DNA of 64,000 nucleotides from Oceanospirillales bacterium (lineage in GTDB: Bacteria > Pseudomonadota > Gammaproteobacteria > Pseudomonadales > Endozoicomonadaceae): NCBI GenBank assembly GCA_004762125.1, contig SIHQ01000015.1, positions 61,505 through 125,504 of the forward strand, given 5' to 3'. The notes beneath the pieces were generated by a model. That model saw only the letters and a program-made list of their open reading frames with translations, did not search any database and was not told where the DNA came from. The translations under genes and the position numbers were made by a program. Shown here in pieces: positions 51,700 through 60,938 of this stretch. The stretch's first letter is position 1. Each line of letters starts with the position of its first letter.

Positions 51700-51786
51700 G
51701 TTAGTTTCCTACGCCAGTATGATCTGGTTCAGGTTCAATGGGTATTTCTCAGTCCGTAAGTCAACTCGTACAGACACCCCAACCAA
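51700..51786 (-). promoter_or_regulatory. TPP riboswitch (THI box)
   Basis: Read on the minus strand: GGGGTGTCTGTACGAG (P2/P1 arm), GGACTGAGAAATACCC, TTGAACCTGAACCAGATCAT and ACTGGCGTAGGAAACTAA, i.e. the conserved CUGAGA, ACCC, GAACCUGA and GAUCAU-ACUGGCGUAGGGA-type elements in the right order. It stands 94 bases before the thiD ATG. High TPP should shut the operon down. Confidence 0.95.
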
Positions 51787-51796
51787 CGCAACGAGT

Positions 51797-52147
51797 TTAT
51801 GTGGTTTGCCGTTCCATGTCTAATGATGTGGTTTTTTTCATCCCTCCTGTAAACCATGCCGCAGCAAGGCTGAACAGCATAACTCCGGACAGGATCAGAG
51901 CCATCCTTAACCAGGGTTGTCCGGTTGCCATTCTCATTTGCCCAATTTCATAGGCAGTAGGAAACCAGACCAGAAGTGCACCAGAAACGAGCCCTGCTTG
52001 AAGAAGTTTAAGGACTATCGATGTGCGAGTCAGTGACAGTAAGGGCAAGAGTGCCAGCAAAACAGCTACAGCCCAGTTTCCATCCCTGAGGAAGTGAGCG
52101 GACAGAGGTAGATACGCTGCAACTAACAGCATGAAGCGCCAGATCAT
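51797..52147 (-). CDS. Small four-helix membrane protein
   Basis: A 116-residue hydrophobic protein with about four TM helices (FMLLVAAYLPLSAHFL; AVAVLLALLPLLSL; LLQAGLVSGALLVWF; ALILSGVMLFSLAAAWF). Resembles COG4648-type small membrane proteins; function unknown. Its ATG overlaps the acyltransferase stop by four bases, suggesting a role beside that lipid enzyme. Confidence 0.7.
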   Translation of the reverse strand: MIWRFMLLVAAYLPLSAHFLRDGNWAVAVLLALLPLLSLTRTSIVLKLLQAGLVSGALLVWFPTAYEIGQMRMATGQPWLRMALILSGVMLFSLAAAWFTGGMKKTTSLDMERQTT

Positions 52148-52764
52148 AAGGCACCTTTTTTGCGTGCAAAAGGACCGTTACAGCTCAGTTCAGGATGCTT
52201 TGGCTTATAGGGCAGAAAGAAGCGGTGCATATCTTCAAAATCCTTTTCCTGATCACCGGACATGATCATTGCCTTTCCAAAGACAACCTGCTTGTTTTCA
52301 AAATCAAACGCACAGAGAACGATAGGTACATCCGCTTTACGTGCGATATGATAAAAACCGGTTTTCCAGCGATCAACTTTTGACCGAGTACCTTCAGGAG
52401 CAATGGCAAGCAAAAAATTGTCTGCATCTCGAATAGTCTGGGCCTGCTGGTCAACTCGGTTAATGGATTTATTACGTTTAATGGCAATACCACCAAGGCC
52501 TTTCACCAGCCAGCCAAGAGGCGGAATGAACAGAGAGTCTTTAGCAAAGTAACGAACATTGAGTCGTAAAATCAGTTTGGTAGCGATACCAATAATGAAA
52601 TCCCAGTTGGACGTATGATGTGCAGCGATGATCACACATTTATTGACTTTGGGGATTTCGCCGACCAGTTTCCAACCGCCCATCAGCCAGAAAACGAATC
52701 GGCCAAGGGATTCTTTAAAACGGTTTTTAGGGACAAAATTTTTGTGAAAGTGCTTTTGAGTCAT
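52144..52764 (-). CDS. PlsC-type acyltransferase
   Basis: A 206-residue 1-acylglycerol-3-phosphate acyltransferase-like enzyme. It has AAHHTSNWDF (HX4D catalytic motif) and LLAIAPEGTRSK (EGTR acceptor-phosphate site), plus FIPPLGWLVKGLGGIAIKR. Shorter than PlsC and of the branch often annotated as glycerol acyltransferase; the acceptor could be a lysophospholipid or ornithine/lysolipid. Coupled to the small membrane protein downstream. Confidence 0.87.
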   Translation of the reverse strand: MTQKHFHKNFVPKNRFKESLGRFVFWLMGGWKLVGEIPKVNKCVIIAAHHTSNWDFIIGIATKLILRLNVRYFAKDSLFIPPLGWLVKGLGGIAIKRNKSINRVDQQAQTIRDADNFLLAIAPEGTRSKVDRWKTGFYHIARKADVPIVLCAFDFENKQVVFGKAMIMSGDQEKDFEDMHRFFLPYKPKHPELSCNGPFARKKGAL

Positions 52765-52867
52765 TACTACTAGACGCTAGTGTTGTCGGAACATCCCCTC
52801 AGGGATAGGTTCACTTTTGATGAAGGCTGCAGACGGAAATCCTCCCGAATAAAGCGGCTTATTGTGT

Positions 52868-53683
52868 CTATCTTTGACACTTTTTACAGTAGCAGGTACT
52901 ACGATTACCGATTCGAATTTCGACAATCAGAGTTTTGCATTTAACACAGGGTTCACCTTTTCTGCCATAGACAGTTAACTCCTGTTCGAAGTAACCGGGT
53001 TTACCGTCGCCGCCCACAAAGTCTTTCAAGGTGGTTCCGCCTTGTTCAATGGCTCTGGCAAGAACATCCTTGATTGCAATAGTCAGTCGCTCATATCGCT
53101 CTTTTGATATTTTGCCACAAGCTCGATCTGGGTGAATACCTGCTTTAAATAAGGCTTCATTAGCATAGATATTACCTACGCCAACTACGACATGGTTGTC
53201 CATGATAAAGGTTTTTACAGGCTGCATTTTGTTCCGTGATAATTGGAACAGTCGTTCAGTTGTAAATTGTTCTTCCAAAGGTTCAGGTCCCAGCTTTCTC
53301 AATAGATCATGCTGATAGATATCACCGCTGCTCCAGATAACGGCGCCAAAACGTCTTGGGTCAGTGTATCTCAGGGATACACCACTTTTAAAAATGATAT
53401 CAACATGATCATGCTTTTGTGGTGTCTGAGGCTGTTTAAGTACCCTCAAACTACCTGACATGCCCAGATGAATAATTAGTGTTCCCGCATCGGTATGAAT
53501 GAGAAGGTACTTGGCTCTGCGCTGAACGGAGCGAACCGTTTGTTGGTTAAGCAACTGGTTCAAATTATCGGGGACTGGCCAACGTAATTTTGAATTTCGA
53601 ACCACTGTTTTTGAAACAGTCTGGCCGATAATGTGGGGTTTTATACCACGGCAGGTGGTTTCTACTTCGGGTAATTCAGGCAT
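52868..53683 (-). CDS. mutM: Formamidopyrimidine-DNA glycosylase
   Basis: A 271-residue bifunctional glycosylase/AP lyase removing 8-oxoguanine and FaPy lesions. Catalytic Pro and Glu follow Met1 (PELPEVET); the H2TH region is [20 protein letters not shown], and the C-terminal zinc finger has four cysteines (CVKC ... CYCKKC). Full length; stand-alone. Confidence 0.97.
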   Translation of the reverse strand: MPELPEVETTCRGIKPHIIGQTVSKTVVRNSKLRWPVPDNLNQLLNQQTVRSVQRRAKYLLIHTDAGTLIIHLGMSGSLRVLKQPQTPQKHDHVDIIFKSGVSLRYTDPRRFGAVIWSSGDIYQHDLLRKLGPEPLEEQFTTERLFQLSRNKMQPVKTFIMDNHVVVGVGNIYANEALFKAGIHPDRACGKISKERYERLTIAIKDVLARAIEQGGTTLKDFVGGDGKPGYFEQELTVYGRKGEPCVKCKTLIVEIRIGNRSTCYCKKCQR

Positions 53684-53862
53684 GAAGCAACACTAGCAAA
53701 CTTGTCATAAAAAGGCATGATGTAGGTAAAAATACTATGTACTTTTTCGAATAATAACGACCTTGATTATATATCAAATCCTATGAATGAAGGGTTAAAA
53801 TAGTGGCTGCTTCTTCTGCTCCAACTCTGTATGGCAGGAAGCGCATTCACCTGTGAGAAAAA

Positions 53863-55278
53863 ATGACAATAAATTCATCCCTGGATCCCTCTCTGGGTTC
53901 GCGTTTTATTAAGGAATTCAAAGAACTTATTTATTTGGCTGGTCCTATTCTTGGCGCACAGTTAGCCAGTACTGGTATGGGCTTTATTGATACCAGTATG
54001 TCAGGACAATATTCAGCTATAGATCTTGCCGCCGTAGCTCTGGGAAGCAGTATCTGGATTCCTGCCTATCTGTTGGTGAAGGGTGCATTGATGGCGATTA
54101 CACCAACCGTCGCTCAGCTATTTGGTGCCCGTAAAGTAGACGAGATAGCATCACCTGTCAGACAAGCTATGTGGATGTCGCTACTACTCAGCGTGGCTAT
54201 TGTGGCATTTATGCTGACCCCTGAACCTCTGATGAACTTTCTTGAGCTGGATCCAGCTATATCAGGTATTACTGCCGAGTATCTTAAAGCCGTGAGTTGG
54301 GGCATACCTGCTTACTGCTTGTATAACGTACTTACTAGTTACTGTGAGGGTCGATCTATCACCAAGCCGGCAATGTTAATCAGTTTTGTTGGGTTGCTCA
54401 TTAACATCCCTCTCAATTACGTACTGATTTACGGAAAGTTTGGTTTCCCGGAGTTAGGAGGAGTCGGTTGTGGTTATGCGACGGCTATCTGCTTTGTTGC
54501 CATGACTCTAATGATGTTTGCCTACGTCCATTTTGACGATCGCCATAAAGCTATTGGCATGTTTAAAACATTGGAACTGCCAAATCTGGAGATCATCAAA
54601 GACCTGCTTAAGCTTGGTATTCCCATGGGATTGGGTATCTTTTTTGAAGCCAGTATCTTTTCTGCTGTCGCTCTGGTGATTGGTAAACTTGGGGCTGTGA
54701 TTGTTGCGGGTCACCAGATTGCTCTGAACTTTGCCAGCATGGCCTTCATGGTGCCACTCAGTCTTTCTATTGGCATAACCATTCGTGTTGGGCAGGCCAT
54801 CGGTGCCGGCGATATGAAGGCGGCACGTTTTTCCAGCTTTGCAGGTATTGCTACAACATTATTGACCGCAACTATTTCTGCGACAGGCATGTTGCTGTTT
54901 GCTGAAGAAATTGCGTCTGTTTATACCAGAGAACCAACGGTATTAGCTCTGGCTGCGGAGTTGCTGTTTTTTGCCGCTGTATTCCAATATGCGGATGGTG
55001 TTCAGGTTGCTGCCAATGGCGCTTTGAGAGGTTATAAGGATACCAAGGTTCCTATGGTGATTATCTTTATCGCTTGTTGGGGTATCGCTTTGCCACTGGG
55101 CTATACACTGGGACTGACCAACTTGATTACTGAACCTATGGGCCCTCACGGTTTGTGGATCGGTTTGGTGGTTGCTCTGACTATTTCTGCAGTATTCCTG
55201 ACACTGAGGCTGAAGAGTCTGAGTAGCAGGATTTTGATGACCGAGAGTAAGGTTGCTTCTGTACAGATGGCATCCTGA
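53863..55278 (+). CDS. MATE-family multidrug efflux transporter (NorM-like)
   Basis: A 471-residue inner-membrane antiporter with twelve TM helices in two six-helix halves. The first half opens with LAGPILGAQLASTGMGFIDTSMSGQYS and ALGSSIW; the second with LGIPMGLGIFFEASIF, AGHQIALNFASMAFMVPLSLS and QYADGVQVAANGALRGYKDTK. It expels cationic drugs in exchange for Na+ or H+. Transcribed divergently from mutM; a strong terminator follows. Confidence 0.93.
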   Translation: MTINSSLDPSLGSRFIKEFKELIYLAGPILGAQLASTGMGFIDTSMSGQYSAIDLAAVALGSSIWIPAYLLVKGALMAITPTVAQLFGARKVDEIASPVRQAMWMSLLLSVAIVAFMLTPEPLMNFLELDPAISGITAEYLKAVSWGIPAYCLYNVLTSYCEGRSITKPAMLISFVGLLINIPLNYVLIYGKFGFPELGGVGCGYATAICFVAMTLMMFAYVHFDDRHKAIGMFKTLELPNLEIIKDLLKLGIPMGLGIFFEASIFSAVALVIGKLGAVIVAGHQIALNFASMAFMVPLSLSIGITIRVGQAIGAGDMKAARFSSFAGIATTLLTATISATGMLLFAEEIASVYTREPTVLALAAELLFFAAVFQYADGVQVAANGALRGYKDTKVPMVIIFIACWGIALPLGYTLGLTNLITEPMGPHGLWIGLVVALTISAVFLTLRLKSLSSRILMTESKVASVQMAS

Positions 55279-55317
55279 AAACAGAGAAGCCGGCAGTAAT
55301 TGCCGGCTTCTCTGTTT
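55279..55317. terminator. Strong bidirectional terminator
   Basis: AACAGAGAAGCCGGCA and TGCCGGCTTCTCTGTT form a 16-bp perfect stem with a 5-base loop, flanked by A-run and T-run, between convergent genes. Confidence 0.93.
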
Positions 55318-55328
55318 TTATTCAGGTG

Positions 55329-56072
55329 TTACACCTGAGCTTTTATAGTAGTTTTTGCTGTCTCTTTAGCCTGTTCTATTTGCTTTAGATAACCTTCTTG
55401 CAAGTGTGCCATGCCTGCATGTCTGAACTTATAGGCAACATGGCTTACCGTCCTGGTAGCAAGAGTGGCGCCGGCTACACCAGCCGCTGCCAGAAAACCA
55501 ACCCCAAGCCCTATACCTGCTCCGGTTAGAACCAATGCAATTGCTGGTATAGCGACAGAGAAAAGAGTTTCTGGGCTGAAGAAGGACTGTGTTTTGGCAT
55601 TTTTATCATGCTTTGCAATTCTGCTTTTAATGTCTTTTATCAGGCTGTCAGCTTCAGTGAGAGTACTCGCTTGATCCTTAACTTTAAGATTGACCAGTCT
55701 ACTGGCCATCTTTGTTACTTTTCGGCTGACAGACCAGTCCTGGCATGTACTGCCAACGAAGCAGGCAGCTTCGTATAAGATGGGCCATGCAATTGCGACT
55801 GCTGATATAGAGTAAGCTCCCAGAGTGCCAAAAGTGGTATTGAAACCTAAGATATTGGTTTTTGTAACGGCATCTTCAGCTAGACCTGGGAAGAATTCGG
55901 CTAGGGTTGAATTGGTTGCGTTTATACAATCCTGAGGCGATGGAATTTGTGAAGCCACATCACATACTACCTTGATTAAACTTCCAATCCAGACTGGGCA
56001 CGTAGCACTAAAGCCTGTGTTTGAAGTTGCTACGGCACCATAAACCGCTACTGCTGTTGTTGTAGGTTCCAT
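55329..56072 (-). CDS. Orphan protein with hydrophobic glycine-rich segment
   Basis: A 247-residue protein without a classical signal peptide. It has weakly hydrophobic stretches near 75-105 (YSISAVAIAWPILYEAACFVG), a charged helical middle (~115-165) and a long Ala/Gly hydrophobic hairpin (VAIPAIALVLTGAGIGLGVG, then FLAAAGVAGATLA, ~170-205) before an amphipathic C-terminus. Four cysteines lie in the N-terminal half. The glycine-rich hairpin recalls membrane-inserting segments of secreted translocators or pore formers, but I cannot name a family. No operon partner. Confidence 0.55.
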   Translation of the reverse strand: MEPTTTAVAVYGAVATSNTGFSATCPVWIGSLIKVVCDVASQIPSPQDCINATNSTLAEFFPGLAEDAVTKTNILGFNTTFGTLGAYSISAVAIAWPILYEAACFVGSTCQDWSVSRKVTKMASRLVNLKVKDQASTLTEADSLIKDIKSRIAKHDKNAKTQSFFSPETLFSVAIPAIALVLTGAGIGLGVGFLAAAGVAGATLATRTVSHVAYKFRHAGMAHLQEGYLKQIEQAKETAKTTIKAQV

Positions 56073-56301
56073 TATTCATTCCTCCCTGAATGTGTATTGG
56101 CAAATCCGCAATCCTTCGCAGATCCGTTAAGTATTCAGACTGGTTATGGCGGTGAAAGTTTCAGGGTATCGACCAAGGTCTAATAAGGGGAAGTGAGGCG
56201 AGCAGTCGCTGGTTGAGCTTGTGGGACTGCCTCTTCTATAATGCCTGCTTCCAGTTTTTAAGGGTATTTGCACTGAATACCCGAACGCCCATGAGTTGAC
56301 C

Positions 56302-57312
56302 ATGATTAAGATCAAAGTATTAACAGGTATTACTACGACCGGAACGCCTCATCTGGGTAATTATGTGGGTGCTATCAAGCCGGCCATTGAAGAAAGCCAA
56401 AGCGATAATATTGAGTCCTACCTGTTTCTGGCGGATTATCATGCTCTGATCAAGGGACGTGACCCCAAACGCATACATCAGTCTGGACTGGAAATTGCGG
56501 CTACCTGGCTGGCTTTGGGTCTTGATACCGATAGAGTTACTTTCTACCGTCAGTCTGACGTTCCTGAAATAATGGAATTGAACTGGATTGTGGGCTGTAT
56601 GACAGCCAAAGGTTTAATGAACCGTGCTCATGCTTATAAAGCATCAGTTCAAGCGAATCAGGATGCCGGTGAAGCGGACCTGGACAAAGGCATCCTGATG
56701 GGGTTGTTCAACTATCCGATCTTGATGGCAGCTGACATTCTGATGTTTAACGCAAACCGTGTACCTGTTGGGCGTGACCAGATTCAGCACATTGAAATGA
56801 CCCGTGATATTGCTGGTCGAATGAATCATCACTACAAAACAAAGTTTGTAATGCCTGAAGCGGTAGTGGGTGAGAACACGGCTTTATTGAATGGTCTTGA
56901 TGGTCGTAAGATGAGTAAGAGTTACGACAATACCATTCCGCTTTTTGTAGGCGAGAAGAAGCTTCTTAAACTGATCCGTAAAATCAAAACCAATTCTCTC
57001 GAGCCCGGTGAACCGAAAAATCCGGACACTTGCACTCTGTTCCAGATCTTCTCAGCCTTTGCCAAGGAAGATGAAGTAGCGGCAAAGCGTCAACAGTATG
57101 CGGAAGGTGTTGGTTGGGGCGATCTCAAGAATGAGTTGTTTGAGTACATCAATAATGTACTGAAAGAACCTCGTGAGCGTTATAACGCGTTGATGGAAGA
57201 TCCGGCCTTTATTGAAGCTGAGCTGAGAAAAGGTGCAGAAAAAGCCAGAGCCGAAGCCGCTCCGTTCTTGAAAGAAATTCGTAAGAAAGTGGGTATCAGT
57301 CCTTTTGCATGA
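56302..57312 (+). CDS. trpS: Tryptophanyl-tRNA synthetase
   Basis: A 336-residue class I synthetase charging tRNA-Trp. The HIGH motif is TPHLGNY and the KMSKS motif is [10 protein letters not shown]; also [19 protein letters not shown] and [19 protein letters not shown] 56302 is used; the open frame begins two codons earlier at TTG. It resembles the Pseudomonas/marine type (TPHLGN) rather than the E. coli TPQLTIG-type, which is the expected branch difference. No strong ribosome binding site is visible. Confidence 0.95.
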   Translation: MIKIKVLTGITTTGTPHLGNYVGAIKPAIEESQSDNIESYLFLADYHALIKGRDPKRIHQSGLEIAATWLALGLDTDRVTFYRQSDVPEIMELNWIVGCMTAKGLMNRAHAYKASVQANQDAGEADLDKGILMGLFNYPILMAADILMFNANRVPVGRDQIQHIEMTRDIAGRMNHHYKTKFVMPEAVVGENTALLNGLDGRKMSKSYDNTIPLFVGEKKLLKLIRKIKTNSLEPGEPKNPDTCTLFQIFSAFAKEDEVAAKRQQYAEGVGWGDLKNELFEYINNVLKEPRERYNALMEDPAFIEAELRKGAEKARAEAAPFLKEIRKKVGISPFA

Positions 57313-57332
57313 GAAACCTTCACGATAAAAAG

Positions 57333-57366
57333 AAAAAGCCGGTCAATTGAACCGGCTTTTTTTATG
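57333..57366. terminator. Bidirectional terminator after trpS
   Basis: AAAAAGCCGGT ... ACCGGCTTTTT stem with a short loop (CAATTGA) and T-run, in the 62-base gap between convergent genes. Confidence 0.9.
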
Positions 57367-57374
57367 CTTGAAGC

Positions 57375-59444
57375 TTAATCCTCTATGGGTATTAGACCGG
57401 GTTTGTCACCTACGGCTTTGTTAATCAAACTGCGAAGCGCGGTCTGAATAAAGGCAGACATTCTTTCTTTCATGGAGTTGTAGGTTTCAGGATCCGCTGA
57501 CTTGTCTTCCTTTGTCACAGAAGGTTGGTTACCTAGTTCGAGGTTCTTGAACAACATAGGCTTCAAGCCTGGTTCCTTGATCAGCACCTTGTCGCCTTCA
57601 ATCATGGCGACCAGAGGGTCATTACCGGATGGTTTGATAATCGCAAAACCAGGATCATTATCAGGCAATGCCAGAATATTTCTTCCCCAGCAGTGTTGAG
57701 GGAAAGATTTGCCCAACAAGCTGATAGCGGTTGGGACAACGTCAATCTGTGACATGGTCTTGGAGCTGGTCGTTCCTGCTGTTTCCCTGATCTCTGGTGC
57801 AATCATCAGAACAGGAACATGGTAGCGCATAAGATCCATGGTAGTGATCAGGTTACTGGTTCCAAAACCATGATCGCCCAACAGTACAAATAGTGTGTCT
57901 TTGTACCAGCCTTTCTTTTTGGCTTGCTCAAAGAACTGCCCTAATGCCCAGTCTGCATAGCGCATTACCGTCAGGCGTTCATTGACGGAACCATCTTTGT
58001 TGGTAACAGGCTCAACAGGCAGTGGTTTTGGCAGAGTGTAAGGTAAGTGGTTGGAGAGAGTTTGCAGCATGGCAAAAAAGGGTTTGCCCGTTTGGGACAT
58101 TTCATCCAGCTCTACCAGTGAACGGTCAAACGTGTCCTCATCAGAAACTCCCCAGGTTGGATCGATGAACTTTGGATTCACCATCTGATCACGACCAATG
58201 AAGTTGGTAATACCCTGCTTACGGAAGAAGCCTTCCTGGTTATCCCAGTTAAAGGCTCCGTTGTAGACATAAGCATTGTTTTCATAACCCAGATTACGCA
58301 TTACATCGGGGTAACCGCTGAAGTGAGTATCGCCTTCTTCTTTCTGCATCAGGTACTCGTTACCCGGGGTATTCGGGAAACAGGCAAAGGTAGCAAACAT
58401 GCCCTGGTGGGTATGGGTGCCGTTTGAGAAAGCTCTGTTGAATAGAAGACCTTCGTTTCTGAGCTGATCAAAGTAAGGCGTTACCTGATCAGTGTTTCCT
58501 GTGTATCCGGTATAGCGAGCAGAGAAACTCTCCATCAGAATGATGACAACGTTTTTAACGTTATCAGGCAGTTTACGACCTTCAGGAGACGTCTCTCGGA
58601 AAAGAGCCAACTCCTTGGGGTTCAGCAGTTTGTCCTGCGGTTGAACGACCATCTGACGAGTAATATCCAGAGCCTTCTGGTTATCCATAGCGCTAAGCCA
58701 GCGAGTATTGGCTTCTTTTTTATCAGCCCGTCTTTCTAGCGCTTTGGTCAGTGTGTACAACCCGTTCAGTGCCAGGTGGTTAGCAAAACTGAATTGACTG
58801 TGTACTGCATCTCCCCAGCGTAAAGGAGCTCCTTTGCGAATAGTGCCTCCACGGAAAGTAACCGTAAGAATGATGGCAACCATAAGGAAAACAGGAATGC
58901 GGATTAGCCAGCCTTTGAAATTACTCTTTCCCTGAGGACTGGTGGCTTTGTTTAGAGCCTTGAACAGCCAGACAATAACAAGAATGGATAGAGCCCAGGC
59001 AAACAATAACGTGAACGCAGGTGTTCCGTTAACAATCATGCTGATGACTGTAGCTGGATCTTCGTTCAGATACTCAAAAGCAATACTGCTTAGGCGTGTG
59101 TGGAATTCATAGTAAAATGTTGGTTCAGTAAGGGCTGTAAAGGTAATGACAGAACTCATGACAATCAGCCATATCACCCAGGTTTTCCGTTGTCTAAGAC
59201 CGGACGGAAGCAGCAAACCCAGAACGAGGGGCAGAATAAAGACCGAACAGATGATCATGTCGAATCTCATGCCTACAATAAAGGCATTCAACATGTCGGG
59301 AGTCGGGATATCTCGAGCTAATTCAAAGTTCCAGAATAGAAGAATAGCTCTGGCGAGAGAACTGAGGAGCATCAATATAAGGAAGCAGCCTGCCAGAAAG
59401 GCTACATCCAAGCCTAATCGATATTTTTTTATAGAGTTGTTCAT
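57375..59444 (-). CDS. LTA-synthase-like phosphoglycerol transferase
   Basis: A 689-residue protein with five N-terminal TM helices (to ~215) and a periplasmic sulfatase-fold domain. Active-site parts: VVIILMESFSARY (metal Glu), NGTHTHQGMFATF (nucleophile Thr), QTLSNHLPYT (His) and LFVLLGDHGFGTS (Asp-His metal site). In Gram-negatives such enzymes (OpgB/MdoB, and modifiers of lipopolysaccharide or glycans) transfer phosphoglycerol or phosphoethanolamine from lipids; exact acceptor unknown. DAG made by such a reaction would be recycled by DgkA, encoded divergently next door. Confidence 0.87.
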   Translation of the reverse strand: MNNSIKKYRLGLDVAFLAGCFLILMLLSSLARAILLFWNFELARDIPTPDMLNAFIVGMRFDMIICSVFILPLVLGLLLPSGLRQRKTWVIWLIVMSSVITFTALTEPTFYYEFHTRLSSIAFEYLNEDPATVISMIVNGTPAFTLLFAWALSILVIVWLFKALNKATSPQGKSNFKGWLIRIPVFLMVAIILTVTFRGGTIRKGAPLRWGDAVHSQFSFANHLALNGLYTLTKALERRADKKEANTRWLSAMDNQKALDITRQMVVQPQDKLLNPKELALFRETSPEGRKLPDNVKNVVIILMESFSARYTGYTGNTDQVTPYFDQLRNEGLLFNRAFSNGTHTHQGMFATFACFPNTPGNEYLMQKEEGDTHFSGYPDVMRNLGYENNAYVYNGAFNWDNQEGFFRKQGITNFIGRDQMVNPKFIDPTWGVSDEDTFDRSLVELDEMSQTGKPFFAMLQTLSNHLPYTLPKPLPVEPVTNKDGSVNERLTVMRYADWALGQFFEQAKKKGWYKDTLFVLLGDHGFGTSNLITTMDLMRYHVPVLMIAPEIRETAGTTSSKTMSQIDVVPTAISLLGKSFPQHCWGRNILALPDNDPGFAIIKPSGNDPLVAMIEGDKVLIKEPGLKPMLFKNLELGNQPSVTKEDKSADPETYNSMKERMSAFIQTALRSLINKAVGDKPGLIPIED

Positions 59445-59629
59445 AGAATCGTTTAAAAGTTAACTATACAGGAGCAAGACGTACAGGTTAGTTGGTTCCT
59501 GTTGAGTAAGTAAAACTGTATTAGGGGTATTTTCGTAGATTGAGTGTTTAAGTACTAAGGTATTGTATTGACTGTTGATGTGATCCATTGATGATTACAA
59601 TGAGTTTTTACTTTTATCGAGCTATTTGA

Positions 59630-60004
59630 ATGAAACCAGGCAAGTCAGGCATCCAGCGAATTATTGATGCCACCGGATACAGTTGGAAAGGGATTCAGGC
59701 AGCCTGGAAAAATGAAGCGGCATTTCGTCAGGAATCACTTCTTCTACTTGCCGGTGTGCTCATCTCCTGCTTTCTTCCCGTTTCTATTCTGGAGCAGGCA
59801 GCGCTTATTGGCAGTTTAATTCTGCTTATTATTGTTGAACTACTGAATTCTGCGGTTGAAGCAGCGATTGATCGTATCGGTGATGAGCACCATGAACTCA
59901 GTGGCAGAGCGAAAGATATGGGGTCAGCGGCTGTGTTTTTTGCACTCGTACTGGCTGCAGTGATCTGGATAAGTGTTATATATAATGCAGTTGTTGTTAG
60001 GTAA
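59630..60004 (+). CDS. dgkA: Diacylglycerol kinase DgkA
   Basis: A 124-residue integral-membrane kinase phosphorylating diacylglycerol to phosphatidate. It has an amphipathic N-terminal helix (GIQRIIDATGYSWKGIQAAWKNEAAFRQE), catalytic Glu and metal residues in LLIIVELLNSAVEAAIDRIGDEHHELSGRAKDMGSAAV, and three TM segments. Divergent from the phosphoglycerol transferase across 185 bases. Confidence 0.96.
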   Translation: MKPGKSGIQRIIDATGYSWKGIQAAWKNEAAFRQESLLLLAGVLISCFLPVSILEQAALIGSLILLIIVELLNSAVEAAIDRIGDEHHELSGRAKDMGSAAVFFALVLAAVIWISVIYNAVVVR

Positions 60005-60047
60005 ACGATTACTTAAACGACGATAAAAATATATTGGTGGTGAAAAA

Positions 60048-60443
60048 ATGCTGGCTCGTACAATCCTGACTATCTTGTTTGTAATTTTTCTTCAGGGATG
60101 CGCATCCAGTCAATGGAATGCCAGCCGCTGGTTTAACGATCAGCCTGACAAAATACATTTTGATCTGAATCTGTTAAACAGTGATGGTTTGCGTGGACAA
60201 TTGGATGGTTTAACTACTCTGTCCTATGAGTTTTGTATTCCGGATAACATTGACTCTGTTGATCAGGTTATGGCGATTGATCCGACTTTGGTCGTGTATA
60301 AGCACTCATCCGGGCGGGTACAATGTGATGACAAACAGTATCTCGCAATGGGTCATACTGGGCAGAGAGATTTTCGTAACATACTGAACAAGCTAGCTGA
60401 TCTTGAATATGTAACAAATATTCAGGAAGCCCTGTTCGAGTAG
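60048..60443 (+). CDS. Small lipoprotein, unknown function
   Basis: A 131-residue protein whose signal peptide ends in the lipobox LQGC (Cys18) followed by ASSQWNAS, so it should be lipidated and probably goes to the outer membrane (no Asp at +2). The mature part is small and soluble with two cysteines (FCIP, VQCD) that could pair. No family recognised. GTGGTGAAAAA precedes the ATG; it starts 44 bases after dgkA and may be co-transcribed. Confidence 0.72.
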   Translation: MLARTILTILFVIFLQGCASSQWNASRWFNDQPDKIHFDLNLLNSDGLRGQLDGLTTLSYEFCIPDNIDSVDQVMAIDPTLVVYKHSSGRVQCDDKQYLAMGHTGQRDFRNILNKLADLEYVTNIQEALFE

Positions 60444-60462
60444 ATTTCCAAGGGGGCAGACA

Positions 60463-60825
60463 ATGATCGAAATACTGGAAATGCCAGCAGACCATATTAT
60501 TGGTATGAGGGTAGAAGGAAAAATCGAAAAGGATGACATTGTTCCGGTAATCAAAGCTATAAAGCCAAAATTTGATCAACATAAGAAACTGGCTGTTTAC
60601 ATTGAAATGCCTGCCTGGGAAGGAATCTCCCTTTCAGCACTATGGGAAGATCTTAAATTTGGCCTGCCTCACTTGAAGGCGATCAGTAAGAAAGCGGTTG
60701 TGACCGACAAAGCCTGGGTTACTCATGCTGTTGAATGGGCCGACATGCTTTTCCCCGGAATAGAAGCCAAAACGTTTGATCTGGATGAAAAAGAAGCCGC
60801 TTTGGAGTGGTTAGTAAAGAGCTGA
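60463..60825 (+). CDS. SpoIIAA-like (STAS/DUF3478) protein
   Basis: A 120-residue cytosolic protein of the SpoIIAA-like family: MIEILEMPADHIIGMRVEGKIEKDD at the start, YIEMPAWEGISLSALWEDLKFGL and VTDKAWVTHAVEWADMLFPGIEAKTFDLDEKEAALEWL. These proteins share the STAS/CRAL-TRIO-like fold; some bind lipids or small ligands, but most have no known role. GGGG ahead of the ATG; 19 bases after the lipoprotein gene. Confidence 0.85.
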   Translation: MIEILEMPADHIIGMRVEGKIEKDDIVPVIKAIKPKFDQHKKLAVYIEMPAWEGISLSALWEDLKFGLPHLKAISKKAVVTDKAWVTHAVEWADMLFPGIEAKTFDLDEKEAALEWLVKS

Positions 60826-60938
60826 CTATAGCTTTAGCGGACTATTCTACCGGCTGGCAGTCGCTGAATCTCTGTTTCCCTCATGTCTTTTGCCCATCTG
60901 ACTATATTGGGTAAAAAGCTGGATACAGGGACACGGTA

